A stretch of 46,499 bases of DNA from Anaerotruncus rubiinfantis (lineage in GTDB: Bacteria; Bacillota; Clostridia; Oscillospirales; Ruminococcaceae). The position numbers were made by a program, and so were the translations under genes. The notes beneath the pieces are model-generated. The model made no database searches. It was not told the DNA's origin and was given only the letters and a program-made list of their open reading frames with translations. Below are positions 24,930 through 33,518 of the stretch, piece by piece (the stretch's first letter is position 1; every line of letters starts with the position of its first letter). Location of the stretch: the NCBI RefSeq assembly GCF_900078395.1, contig NZ_FKLA01000004.1, forward strand, positions 1-46,499, given 5' to 3'.

Positions 24930-25589
24930 TTATAAATGCAATCGCTTTTTGATTTCCAACACAAGGTTTTCTCCTTCAAAGGAGAAAAGCGCCGCCAGGG
25001 AAATGATGCTGGCGGCCACACAGATGACCGGCAGATAGAGATTGGTGACCCATCCAAATCCCAGAAAGACGAGCGGAACAAAGCCAAACAGCCCGTCTAT
25101 GACCAGATAGATGAGGCAGTCCTGCGCCTGCAGTTTCATCGCCTTGGAGATGGCCGCCATCGCGGCCATGGCGAAGATGCACAGCGACGGGATCACATAG
25201 GTGGTTGACCAGGCGTGCCAGCCGGTCAGTTCATCCCAAAGTACCGCCAGCAGAGAAAGCAGGAAAACCTGCCAGCTGATATTTTTGGGCAGGTTGTGGC
25301 GGCGGATAATGGCGCTGTAAAGGCTGACCCACATACACCCCACCGCCAGCGCTACAAAGAACGCCCATGGCTTTCCGGCGGGAAACATCACATTGATGGC
25401 GCCGGATACGACCACCGCTGTGATGGATAAAAAGATCAGCATCCGCAGCACCAGATGATATTGGTGCCGTCCGGTGGGGATGACCGGGAAGGTTTCCGGT
25501 CCGCTTTCACCGGAAAGCGCGCCCTGGCAGAGCGGGCAGCGGTCACGATGGCCCGCGACCGACAAACGGCATTTATCGCAGTATAACAT
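24930..25589 (-). CDS. Zinc-ribbon membrane protein (DUF6320-like)
   Basis: 219 residues from the ATG at 25589, with AAAAAGGAG upstream; a longer frame to 25649 overlaps the previous gene. A zinc ribbon begins the protein (C4, C7 and CPLC near residue 18), followed by a short linker and about six membrane helices. The layout matches what I recall as the DUF6320 family, whose function is not known and whose genes commonly sit beside alcohol-acetyltransferase-like genes, as here. It starts 13 bases after the acyltransferase stop. The zinc ribbon probably faces the cytoplasm. Confidence 0.75.
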   Translation of the reverse strand: MLYCDKCRLSVAGHRDRCPLCQGALSGESGPETFPVIPTGRHQYHLVLRMLIFLSITAVVVSGAINVMFPAGKPWAFFVALAVGCMWVSLYSAIIRRHNLPKNISWQVFLLSLLAVLWDELTGWHAWSTTYVIPSLCIFAMAAMAAISKAMKLQAQDCLIYLVIDGLFGFVPLVFLGFGWVTNLYLPVICVAASIISLAALFSFEGENLVLEIKKRLHL

Positions 25590-25602
25590 CGAACGCTCCT
25601 TT

Positions 25603-26871
25603 TTATTCATTGTCAGGCTGATTGGAGTGAATGGTGATCGAAAGCCCAAAGCCCGAGAGAATGCGGAAAAAATTTTTCTGAATATCGGTGCTCACAAACG
25701 GCGCGGTGAAACTGAGCACCATCGTATCCCCATAAGAACACATGCAGAGATTCACCCGGTTGGTGCTGGTGAAAACATCAAACAGGCGGATATATGGCCG
25801 CAGCGCCTCTGGCATCGCGATCCTGCCGATATTCGAGAGCATACCGGTGACCTCCCTCTTTTTGAAACGGTTGGCAAGCTGCATCACCACATCTTTTGCG
25901 GCAAGCGGCATAATACGGGCCAGGGCGTTGTGCTCAAGGGCGGAGAACTCATTCATTCGCTGGCGCAGCCGGTCGGCGGTCAGCTCTTCGGTAAAGCTCT
26001 GCGCGACAGCCGCCACAACATCCGGGAAGGTCCAACCCTCCGGAAAGCCGTATCCCACATTGATGGTGCCAAAAAAATTGCGGGCCGACTCGGACGGAAA
26101 GTAGTTGCGCAGGTTGACCGGCACGGTCAGCACAACCGGTTTTTTGCGGTATCGTACCGGGATTTCCTCATGGATGGCGCAGAGCAGCGCCGCCGTGAGA
26201 AACGCCGTGACCGACGCGCCGTGTTCCCGCGCGAGCGCGACAGCGGCTTTTGCGCTCAAATGTCCCTCGATCACCCTTATGCGGTGCTCGGTGAGCCGCG
26301 CGCCCCGCACACGGACGGCGGACGGCGCGTGCTCCGGCAGGCGGGGTGGGGCTTCGGAATAGTATTTGCGGAAGCTGTCGGCTTTTTTCTGGGCGAAAGA
26401 AGCGTCGTAATCCATAGGAGGCGGGCCTTCCGGAAAGTCTCCGGCATGGCGGAGGGTCAGATAATGATAGGCGAGCAGCCGCAGAAACTGTAAGGCGCCG
26501 GTGCCGTCTGAAAGCGCGTGGTAGACTTCCAGATTGATTCGGTTCTGGTAGTAGGTCACCTTAAAAAGCAGGTTCTTGCGCACCCGGTCGTAAAGCGGCG
26601 CACAGGGACGGGTGTCCTCCTCATGGATGGACGCCTCCCGTTCGCTCGCCTCCAGATAGTACCAGAAGAGTCCCTTGCGCAGCACCGACCGGTAAAGGGG
26701 GAACGCTTCCAGGGTGCGGTCGAGCGCCTGCCGCAGAGTTTCCGGTTCGACCGGCTCACAAAGCTCGCATGCAAATCGGAATACCTTTGGGTCGGCCGCG
26801 TTGCTGGTCGGGGGAAAGAGTTTGGCGGCGTTGTCCAGCCGGCTCCATTCGGCGGCTTTCCGGTTCTTCAA
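25603..26871 (-). CDS. Condensation/alcohol-acyltransferase-like protein
   Basis: 422 residues. The start is TTG at 26871, overlapping the esterase stop as TTGA, with GAGGTGAT upstream. The active-site motif HxxxDG is H118-ALS-D122-G123. The late FTSTNRVNLCMCSYGDTMVLSF region resembles the DFGWG-side strand of this fold. The two-lobed chloramphenicol-acetyltransferase/condensation superfamily includes WS/DGAT enzymes, alcohol acetyltransferases and polyketide-associated PapA acyltransferases. It should transfer an acyl group from CoA or a carrier to a hydroxyl. No carrier-protein or NRPS gene is nearby, so a lipid or alcohol acceptor is more likely. Translational coupling to the esterase suggests linked steps. 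Confidence 0.8.
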   Translation of the reverse strand: MKNRKAAEWSRLDNAAKLFPPTSNAADPKVFRFACELCEPVEPETLRQALDRTLEAFPLYRSVLRKGLFWYYLEASEREASIHEEDTRPCAPLYDRVRKNLLFKVTYYQNRINLEVYHALSDGTGALQFLRLLAYHYLTLRHAGDFPEGPPPMDYDASFAQKKADSFRKYYSEAPPRLPEHAPSAVRVRGARLTEHRIRVIEGHLSAKAAVALAREHGASVTAFLTAALLCAIHEEIPVRYRKKPVVLTVPVNLRNYFPSESARNFFGTINVGYGFPEGWTFPDVVAAVAQSFTEELTADRLRQRMNEFSALEHNALARIMPLAAKDVVMQLANRFKKREVTGMLSNIGRIAMPEALRPYIRLFDVFTSTNRVNLCMCSYGDTMVLSFTAPFVSTDIQKNFFRILSGFGLSITIHSNQPDNE

Positions 26872-27797
26872 GGCTCGATCACCTCACTGAGAAATTCATT
26901 GATGACACCATAGGCTTCCTTCACAACCCGGAGGGTGGGCGGCAGAGTGATAAAGCCGTGCAGCGCTTCGCCGATCCGATGGATCTTCACCCGGTTGCCC
27001 TCGGCAAGCAGCTTTTTGCCATAGGCTTCCCCTTCGTCCCGCAACGGGTCATACTGCGCCGTGATGATCAGCGTATCCGGCTGGCCGCTCAGGTCTTCGG
27101 CCAGCAACGGCGCAAAATAAGGGCTTTTCCTGTCCGCTCCACAGGAAGCGTAGAGCTCCATATATTCTCCGATCCGTTTAGCGGTGAGGATGTAGCCCTC
27201 CCCATTTTCCCGCACCGACGGGAAGGGGGAACGGGCGGTGTGGTCGTTGTAGGTAGCGGGGTAGAGCAGGATCTGACGGCGGGGCAGGAACTCCCCGCGG
27301 TCACGTGCCAGCAGAGACAGAGCTGCGGCAAGATTGCCGCCGGCGCTGTCCCCGATCAGGGTGATCGATTCGGCAGGCACGCCCAGCAGCTGCGCGTCGA
27401 GGAAGATATCCCGCGCCACGGCGTAGCAGTCCTCGAGCCCGGCCGGGAACGGATGTTCCGGCGCAAGACGGTAATCCACAGAAACCACCACATGGCCGGT
27501 CAATTTTGCCATATGGGTACAGGCGCGGTCATAGGTATCGATATTGCCGGTTACCCAGCCGCCGCCGTGAAAAAAGAGCAGGATGGGATGCTCACCTTCG
27601 GTTTCCGGCGTGAAGATCCGTACCGGGACGGTGTGATCTCCGGCGATGACGACATGATCCCAGGGCCTGTAGAAAAGCTTCACATGCCGCCCGGAGGAGA
27701 TTGTGCGAATCTTTCGTTCGAATTCATAGGTCTTGGTGACGTCGAGATCCGGCGATAATGCACGCAGGATTGCCCGCACCGCTTTATTAAAGGCCAT
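26868..27797 (-). CDS. Hormone-sensitive-lipase-type alpha/beta hydrolase
   Basis: 309 residues from the ATG at 27797, placed by GGAGG eight bases upstream; the frame extends into repeats beyond but without a start signal. The HSL/bacterial esterase pattern is complete: HGGG at 77-80 (oxyanion hole), S151 in GDSAG, D250 in QYDPLRDE and H280 in ALHGF. There is no signal peptide. Such enzymes hydrolyse short acyl esters. It is the first gene of the operon with the acyltransferase, zinc-ribbon membrane protein and lipid kinase. A role in trimming or transferring acyl groups on a lipid is inferred. Confidence 0.92.
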   Translation of the reverse strand: MAFNKAVRAILRALSPDLDVTKTYEFERKIRTISSGRHVKLFYRPWDHVVIAGDHTVPVRIFTPETEGEHPILLFFHGGGWVTGNIDTYDRACTHMAKLTGHVVVSVDYRLAPEHPFPAGLEDCYAVARDIFLDAQLLGVPAESITLIGDSAGGNLAAALSLLARDRGEFLPRRQILLYPATYNDHTARSPFPSVRENGEGYILTAKRIGEYMELYASCGADRKSPYFAPLLAEDLSGQPDTLIITAQYDPLRDEGEAYGKKLLAEGNRVKIHRIGEALHGFITLPPTLRVVKEAYGVINEFLSEVIEP

Positions 27798-27890
27798 TGT
27801 TTCCTCCGTTTCAGATGGGTGCTGTATAAAATAATGCGTTTTTACTGCACCCGCGCTTAATTCATGAATTTGGCAGAACACGCGCCGCCG

Positions 27891-28163
27891 CGGATCGTCC
27901 CGCGCATAAATTGGTATAATAGCTGCTCTGCGGCAATTATGCCACAAGCGCGAAGCGCGCGGTGGGATAATTGCGCATTGGGACGGCAGCGCCAAAGGCG
28001 CGGATCGTCCTGCGCATAAATTGGTATAATAGCTGCTCTGCGGCAATTATGCCACAAGCGCGAAGCGCGCGGTGGGATAATTGCGCATTGGGACGGCAGC
28101 GCCAAAGGCGCGGATCGTCCCGCGCATAAATTGGTATAATAGCCGCTCTGCGGCTATTATACC
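27891..28163. repeat. 110-bp tandem repeat, about 2.5 copies
   Basis: Units start at 27891, 28001 and 28111, exactly 110 bases apart. The first two are nearly identical and the third stops after about 53 bases. Each unit holds a hairpin: in the third copy GGTATAATAGCCGC and GCGGCTATTATACC pair perfectly around TCT. A GC-rich dyad GCGCCAAAGGCGC lies at the end of each full unit. The block lies upstream of the esterase operon. A diverged single copy is at 6772-6825, so this is a dispersed, tandem-amplifying element. Confidence 0.85.
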
Positions 28164-28291
28164 ATATCTGCTCTCCTGCGTAAATGCGGGAAATCTCCGG
28201 CGCAGATTGTCAAAACAGAGCGCATGTGATAAAATAGGGGCAGAATATCATCCCTCTGAGGTTCGGCCTTATGGGAAAGGGGAGTGGCTCA

Positions 28292-28822
28292 ATGATCACC
28301 TGTCCGAAGTGCGACCGCCCGGTGAGCGGCCGGGCCCGGGCCTGCGGCTACTGTGGCCAGTCGCTGGTGCAGGATTATTTTTATCGGGAGGAGACTGGTA
28401 CGAATCCCGCGCGTTCGAGCGCCGGCGCAATTGCGGGCACCACGCTGGGGATCTTTGGTTGTCTTGCGCTTTTGGCCGCGCTCATATTTCATATGCTGGT
28501 GCTGTTTGGGCATGGGGATCCGGACTATCTGCCGGAGATGAACCTCGTCTGGTGGGTTCGTACCCTGCTGATGGCCGTCCTGCCGGTGGTGCTTCTGGTG
28601 CAGCTGCTGATCCTGCGCGGCGTGCGTTATTCCATGGTGCCGGACTGTGTGTGGCTGTTTTTGTCGGTTGCCGTGCTGATGGTGGTGATCCAAGCGTATC
28701 TGGATACCGGGGCGGACCGATTTTATGGCATGGCGATGATCCCATACCTTTTGGTGGTCGGCTGTGTGCTGGTGGCGTTCGGCGCGGCCGCCGGAATCCT
28801 TTCCTATCGCCCTTCGGCGTAA
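28292..28822 (+). CDS. Zinc-ribbon membrane protein, unknown role
   Basis: 176 residues from the ATG at 28292, chosen because AAAGGGGAG is nine bases upstream; an in-frame ATG at 28271 would put that site inside the gene. The N-terminal zinc ribbon has C5, C8 and CGYC. A hydrophilic link of about 30 residues and four membrane helices follow. I do not recognise the family. It resembles the general layout of the gene at 24930 but not its sequence. It is flanked by the tandem repeats and a terminator, so it is monocistronic. Confidence 0.7.
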   Translation: MITCPKCDRPVSGRARACGYCGQSLVQDYFYREETGTNPARSSAGAIAGTTLGIFGCLALLAALIFHMLVLFGHGDPDYLPEMNLVWWVRTLLMAVLPVVLLVQLLILRGVRYSMVPDCVWLFLSVAVLMVVIQAYLDTGADRFYGMAMIPYLLVVGCVLVAFGAAAGILSYRPSA

Positions 28823-28839
28823 AAGATCTCAAAATGCAG

Positions 28840-28868
28840 GCGCTCCGGCTCGTTCGGAGCGCTTTTTT
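28840..28868 (+). terminator. Terminator of the zinc-ribbon gene
   Basis: GCGCTCCG (28840-28847) pairs with CGGAGCGC (28855-28862), followed by six T. Confidence 0.8.
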
Positions 28869-28958
28869 ACTGGAAATAAAAGCCCGGATGCGGTATAATT
28901 CCTGTATACAAGCCCATCTGGGCCTTTGTGAAAGATAAGGAAGCGAGGCGGAATTCAG

Positions 28959-30206
28959 ATGCTTAAGATTGGATTTTCCCCGGCGGATATCCTGATCCCC
29001 CAGAGTGTGACGATGGAAAACTGGAGCGTGGTCGCCTGCGATCAATACACTTCCGAACCGGAATATTGGCAGCGCGTTGCCGAACGGGTGAACGGGTGCC
29101 CGTCGGCCTATCATATGATCCTGCCGGAAGCCTGGCTGCAGGACCCGGCGGTCGAGGATCGAATTGGTCGGATCAATGGCGCGATGGAACAATATCTTGC
29201 CGAAGGGATTTTCGCGGAATATCCGGATACCTATATCTATGTTGAGCGCACTGTCGCGCCGGGTAAAATTCGCCGCGGCCTGATAGGGAAGATCGATCTG
29301 ATGGAATATGATTATTCCAAAGGCTCCCAGTCGCTGGTGCGGCCGACCGAAGGCACAGTAGAGAGCCGTTTGCCGCCGCGCATCCGTGTGCGCGAAAATG
29401 CGCCGCTCGAGCTGCCGCACATCATGGTGCTGCTCGACGACAGCGCCCGCACGGTGATTGAGCCGCTTGCAGTGCGGATATCCGGAATGCAAAAACTTTA
29501 CGATTTCAATCTGATGGAGCAGGGCGGCCACATCAGCGGTTATGCGGTGGACGCGCAGTCCCGCGCCGGGATCGACGCGGCGCTTGGCGCGCTGGCGGGT
29601 GCCCAGGCTGCGCAGTCGGCTTCGCCGCTTCTTTTCGCGGTGGGCGACGGGAACCATTCGCTGGCCACCGCGAAGGCCTGCTTTGAAAAGCTCCGGGCAG
29701 AGCTTCCAAAGGAACAGTGGGAAAACCATCCGGCGCGGTACGCGCTGGTCGAGCTGGTGAATGTACACGATCCGGCGATGGAGTTTGAACCCATCCACCG
29801 CATTGTTTGCGGGGTGGACCCGGACGCCCTGCTCGCGGAGATTTGCCGCTATTATAGGGTTTCGGACGCGGCGGACAGCGGACAATCGCTTACGTACGTG
29901 ACAAGGGAGCGCACCGGATGCCTTTTCATCGAAAACCCGTCCTCGGCGCTCGCGGTCGGCACGCTGCAGAATTTCCTCGACGATTATCTCGCAAAGCATG
30001 GCGGCACAGTCGATTATATCCATGGGGACGACGTGCTGAAAAGCCTTGCGCAAAGTCCGGATGCCATCGGATTTTTGCTGCCGGCCATGCAGAAGTCCGA
30101 ACTTTTCCCGACAGTGGTCGCGGACGGCGCGCTCCCGCGCAAGACCTTTTCAATGGGGCACGCCTATGAAAAGCGGTATTATCTGGAATGCCGCCGGATA
30201 AAATAA
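28959..30206 (+). CDS. DUF1015 family protein
   Basis: 415 residues, near the usual DUF1015 size. Family marks are the start IGFSPADILIP with WSVVACDQYTSEPEYW (the opening usually reads VxxxPYDV...), and the VGDGNHSLATAKACFEKL motif near residue 230, corresponding to the DGHHR-type motif. Some archaeal relatives (SerK) are ADP-dependent serine kinases with a ParB-like fold, but that activity cannot be transferred here. Clostridial members often lie near serine or nucleotide metabolism genes. The adenine deaminase gene begins 28 bases downstream, so they are co-transcribed. A TATAAT at 28893-28898 is a possible -10 box. Confidence 0.85.
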   Translation: MLKIGFSPADILIPQSVTMENWSVVACDQYTSEPEYWQRVAERVNGCPSAYHMILPEAWLQDPAVEDRIGRINGAMEQYLAEGIFAEYPDTYIYVERTVAPGKIRRGLIGKIDLMEYDYSKGSQSLVRPTEGTVESRLPPRIRVRENAPLELPHIMVLLDDSARTVIEPLAVRISGMQKLYDFNLMEQGGHISGYAVDAQSRAGIDAALGALAGAQAAQSASPLLFAVGDGNHSLATAKACFEKLRAELPKEQWENHPARYALVELVNVHDPAMEFEPIHRIVCGVDPDALLAEICRYYRVSDAADSGQSLTYVTRERTGCLFIENPSSALAVGTLQNFLDDYLAKHGGTVDYIHGDDVLKSLAQSPDAIGFLLPAMQKSELFPTVVADGALPRKTFSMGHAYEKRYYLECRRIK

Positions 30207-30234
30207 AGGAAACCAAAAAAAGGATGTGGGCTTG

Positions 30235-31926
30235 ATGGCGCGTGAAAATCTGATCCGTACCGCTTTGGGCGAACGGAAGCCGGATCTGGTGCTGAAAAAC
30301 GCAAAGGTTGTGGATGTGTTTTCCGGTGATATCTATCCGGCGGATGTCGCAATCGCGGACGGGCGCATTGCGGGGATCGGCAGCTACAGCGGCCCGGCCG
30401 AAACCGATCTTGCCGGGCGGTATCTTGCGCCCGGCTTCATAAACGCACACTGCCATGTGGAAAGCTCGATGGTAACCCCGCCCGCCTATTGCCAGGAAGA
30501 ATTGGCCTGGGGTGTGACGACCCTCATCACCGACCCACACGAGATTGCAAACGTCGCGGGCGCCGAGGGCATCCGCTTCATGCTGGATGCTTCCGCGGCT
30601 CTGCCGGTCAACTATTATGTGCAGGTGCCGTCCTGCGTTCCGGCCACGCCGTTTGAAAATGCCGGCGCGGTGCTGGATGCAAAAGCGTTGGAGCCGTTTT
30701 TGAGAGAACCGCGCGTCCTGGGACTCGGGGAGATGATGAACTATCCCGGCGTCGCGAACTGTGACCCGGACGTGCTTGACAAGCTGAACGCCTTTTCAGG
30801 ACGCGTAATCGACGGGCACGCGCCGATGATCACCGGAAAAGGCCTGCAGGCATATGCTACGGCGGGTATCCAAACCGACCATGAAAGCACTTGCTATGAG
30901 GAAGCCCGAGAAAAGCTTCACGCGGGCATGGCGGTGCTTGTGCGGGAGGGAAGCGCGGGCCGCCATGTGCGCGACATCCTTTCCGGTGTGGTCCGGGATC
31001 AACTGGACACCCGGCATATGGCCTTCTGCACCGATGACAAGCACCTGGTGGACATCCGCCGGGAGGGGGGCGTCCGCTATAATGTGAAACTGGCGGTCGA
31101 GCTGGGGATGAGCCCGGTCGACGCAATCCGGATGGCCACCATCAACGCCGCCCAAATCTACGGGCTGCGGGGGCTCGGCGCGGTTGCGCCCGGTTATCGG
31201 GCCGACTTGGTTGTGCTTGAAGATCTTCAAAATTTCGCGGTCGCCGCTGTCTACAAGGACGGAAAGGCATTTTCGCGCGGCGCTTTTGCCTTTGGACTGA
31301 TTGGCGGCGGGATGGAAGCCGCGCGGCATTCGGTGAAACTCCCCACGCTGTCTGCGGCTTGCTTTGCACTGCCGCAGCGGGAGCGGCAGCCGGTTGTGAA
31401 CCTGTTGCCCGGGCAGATTGCCACTGCCAAAAGTTTTGTGCCGTCCTGCGAAGTGGATGACCTTGTCGCTGCTGGCGAACTGCGCAAGATCGCTGTCATC
31501 GAGCGGCATCACGCAACCGGAAGCATTGGCGTCGGATTGCTGGCTGGTTATGGCCTTACCCATGGCGCGGTCGCCACAACAGTGGCACATGACTCCCACA
31601 ACCTGATTGTCACGGGGGACAACGATGCGGATATGCTCGCCGCTGTGAAAGCGGCTGAACGGATGCAGGGCGGTTTTGTGCTCGTGCGGGACGGTCAGGT
31701 GCTCGGTGAGCTGCCGCTGCCGATTTACGGCCTGATGAGTGATCTTTCCGCCGACGAACTTATCGCGCGGCTTGACGCGCTCATCGAAACCGCGCATAAA
31801 GCCGGAATACGGGAAGGGATCGACCCGTTTATCACCCTGAGCTTTCTGGCTCTGCCGGTTATCCCTGAAATCCGGGTGACCGACTTGGGCGTTTTCGATG
31901 TGACCAGTTTTTCCTTCATCAAGTAA
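30235..31926 (+). CDS. ade: Adenine deaminase
   Basis: 563 residues from the ATG at 30235 (AGGA ten bases upstream); an in-frame GTG at 30226 is too close to that site. The amidohydrolase metal site begins with FINAHCHVESSM, and TLITDPHEIANVAG and GRVIDGHAPMITGK follow. The C-terminal domain carries ERHHATGSIGVGLLAGYGL and ATTVAHDSHNLIVTG, diagnostic of Ade/YerA-type adenine deaminases. It converts adenine to hypoxanthine and ammonia in purine salvage, using Mn or Fe. It is the middle gene of a three-gene operon. The molybdenum hydroxylase at 34-37 kb could act on the resulting purines, but it is a separate transcript on the other strand. Confidence 0.95.
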   Translation: MARENLIRTALGERKPDLVLKNAKVVDVFSGDIYPADVAIADGRIAGIGSYSGPAETDLAGRYLAPGFINAHCHVESSMVTPPAYCQEELAWGVTTLITDPHEIANVAGAEGIRFMLDASAALPVNYYVQVPSCVPATPFENAGAVLDAKALEPFLREPRVLGLGEMMNYPGVANCDPDVLDKLNAFSGRVIDGHAPMITGKGLQAYATAGIQTDHESTCYEEAREKLHAGMAVLVREGSAGRHVRDILSGVVRDQLDTRHMAFCTDDKHLVDIRREGGVRYNVKLAVELGMSPVDAIRMATINAAQIYGLRGLGAVAPGYRADLVVLEDLQNFAVAAVYKDGKAFSRGAFAFGLIGGGMEAARHSVKLPTLSAACFALPQRERQPVVNLLPGQIATAKSFVPSCEVDDLVAAGELRKIAVIERHHATGSIGVGLLAGYGLTHGAVATTVAHDSHNLIVTGDNDADMLAAVKAAERMQGGFVLVRDGQVLGELPLPIYGLMSDLSADELIARLDALIETAHKAGIREGIDPFITLSFLALPVIPEIRVTDLGVFDVTSFSFIK

Positions 31927-31945
31927 GTGGAAAGGGGCGGCGGTT

Positions 31946-32908
31946 TTGAACCCGTTTCCATTCTCAGACAGCAACAAACGCTACCACACCTATAGCTACG
32001 CCCTGCGCCGCCGGTTCGGCTCTAAAGTCTCCCGTGTAAGTCTCAATGCGGGCTTTACCTGCCCGAATCTGGATGGAACCAAGGGTACCGGCGGCTGCAT
32101 CTACTGTTCATCAACCGGGAGCGGGGAGTTTGGCGGTGACCCACATGCGGATATCCGAAGCCAGTTTGCGAAGGTTGCCGAAATGATGGGGCAGAAGTGG
32201 AATACCGAAAAGCACATCGCTTATTTCCAAGCGCGCACCAATACCTACGCCCCGGTGGATACCCTCCGGCATTTTTATGAGGCGGCACTGTCCTGCCCGG
32301 GCGTGGTGGGGCTTTCGATCGCGACCCGGCCGGACTGTCTGCCGGAAGCGGTCTGTGACCTGCTCGCGGAGATTTCTGAACGCACCTATCTGACAGTGGA
32401 GCTGGGCCTGCAAACGATCCACGACACAACCGGTGAACGGATCAATCGCTGCCATACCTGGGCGGATTTCCTCACCGGTTACCAAAAGCTGCATACACGT
32501 AAAATTCATGTGGGCGTGCATATCATCGATGGTCTGCCGGGCGAAACTCATGAAATGATGCTTCAGACCGCGCGGGAACTGGCGGGACTCGACCTGCACC
32601 TTGTGAAAATCCATCTGCTGCATGTACTCAAAGGAACCCGGCTGGCACGGAGCTATCTTGCCGGGGAGTTTCCGCTGCTTTCTCTGGAGGCATATGTACA
32701 GATTGTCTGCGACCAGCTGGAACTCTTCCCGCCTGGGTTTATCCTGGGGCGGTTAACCGGCGACGGCGCGCCAAGCGCGCTCATTGGTCCGGATTGGAGC
32801 CGTAAAAAGTTCTGTGTCCTCAACGAAATCGACAAGGAACTGGTTCGGCGCGATTCCTGGCAGGGAAAGCGGTACGCCGGCCCCGCCCAAAATGAAACAG
32901 ATGCTTAA
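31946..32908 (+). CDS. TIGR01212-type radical SAM protein (YhcC-like)
   Basis: 320 residues from TTG at 31946, eight bases after AAAGGGG. The iron-sulfur site is C39-x11-C51-x2-C54 (GFTCPNLDGTKGTGGCIYC), the long-spaced cysteine pattern of this family. VGLSIATRPDCLPE, TVELGLQTIHDTT and HVGVHIIDGLPGE follow along the barrel. The biochemical role of YhcC-type proteins is not settled. It starts 19 bases after ade and is followed by a strong terminator, ending the operon. Confidence 0.92.
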   Translation: MNPFPFSDSNKRYHTYSYALRRRFGSKVSRVSLNAGFTCPNLDGTKGTGGCIYCSSTGSGEFGGDPHADIRSQFAKVAEMMGQKWNTEKHIAYFQARTNTYAPVDTLRHFYEAALSCPGVVGLSIATRPDCLPEAVCDLLAEISERTYLTVELGLQTIHDTTGERINRCHTWADFLTGYQKLHTRKIHVGVHIIDGLPGETHEMMLQTARELAGLDLHLVKIHLLHVLKGTRLARSYLAGEFPLLSLEAYVQIVCDQLELFPPGFILGRLTGDGAPSALIGPDWSRKKFCVLNEIDKELVRRDSWQGKRYAGPAQNETDA

Positions 32909-32945
32909 CAAAAGGACCGCTGCTCTTCGCAGCGGTCCTTTTGTT
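32907..32945 (+). terminator. Terminator of the DUF1015-ade-radical SAM operon
   Basis: A 17-bp perfect stem (32907-32923 with 32929-32945) overlaps the stop codon and is symmetrical enough to work both ways. Confidence 0.85.
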
Positions 32946-32972
32946 GCCGGCCATACGAAACCGGCAAGCGGA

Positions 32973-33422
32973 TTATTCGACGGGGACTTTAAAGATGATC
33001 TTTTTTACCGGGGCCGGGTCGCCTTGGCTGATCAGCGGCATATGCGCGTCCCAAGGGAAAAAGACTGTGAAATAGCCGGGCCGGACATCGACAAATAAAC
33101 CGCGGCCGTTGTCCCGGTAAAAGGCGATATCAGGAACGTATGCCGTTTCAATTTCCAGGTCGCGGACCGGCTGGCTGCCCATGCGGTCGGTGCCCTCCAA
33201 CAAAATTTGAATATCCGTATATTTTTGGTGAGCTTCCCAGCGGCAGGCATCTCGGAGTTTGGTTTTGTCATTGACGACATCGAAATAGATGCCGTTTCCG
33301 ATCTCATGGCTTCCGGGGGCGAAGGTATTTAGATCGTTGGAAGCGATGAATTGCAGAGCCTGATCCATTTCAACGCTCAGGCCAAGATAATGCCGGACAT
33401 TGCAAAGTTTGTCATAAATCAT
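32973..33422 (-). CDS. YhcH/YjgK/YiaL family protein
   Basis: 149 residues from the ATG at 33422, with AAAGGA upstream; the frame continues to 33518 without a start signal and through the promoter. Family stretches are EIGNGIYFDVVNDKTKLRD, WEAHQKYTDIQILLEGTD and FVDVRPGYFTVFFPWDAHMP, the last carrying the cupin metal ligands (His/Glu/His). YhcH/YiaL proteins accompany sialic-acid and other sugar-acid catabolic genes and TabA-type biofilm control; the reaction is uncertain. It is monocistronic here, with a strong dyad operator inside its promoter. Confidence 0.92.
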   Translation of the reverse strand: MIYDKLCNVRHYLGLSVEMDQALQFIASNDLNTFAPGSHEIGNGIYFDVVNDKTKLRDACRWEAHQKYTDIQILLEGTDRMGSQPVRDLEIETAYVPDIAFYRDNGRGLFVDVRPGYFTVFFPWDAHMPLISQGDPAPVKKIIFKVPVE

Positions 33423-33489
33423 TCGGAAACATCCTTTCTGTCGCTTTGTAAAATCCGCGGACACGCGTTCAACGGCTTTCTGCAACTTT

Positions 33490-33518
33490 ATTCTAGCTGA
33501 TCTTTCGGTAAAGATCAA
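33490..33518 (-). promoter_or_regulatory. YhcH promoter with 20-bp operator in the spacer
   Basis: Minus-strand TTGATC (33518-33513) and TAGAAT (33495-33490) with a 17-base spacer. A perfect inverted repeat, TGATCTTT-N4-AAAGATCA (33498-33517), fills the spacer and overlaps the -35 box, a classic repressor position. Confidence 0.75.

Noticed and set aside
27891..28163. CRISPR array
   Set aside because: Repeats are 110 bases, head to tail with no variable spacers, and there are no cas genes.
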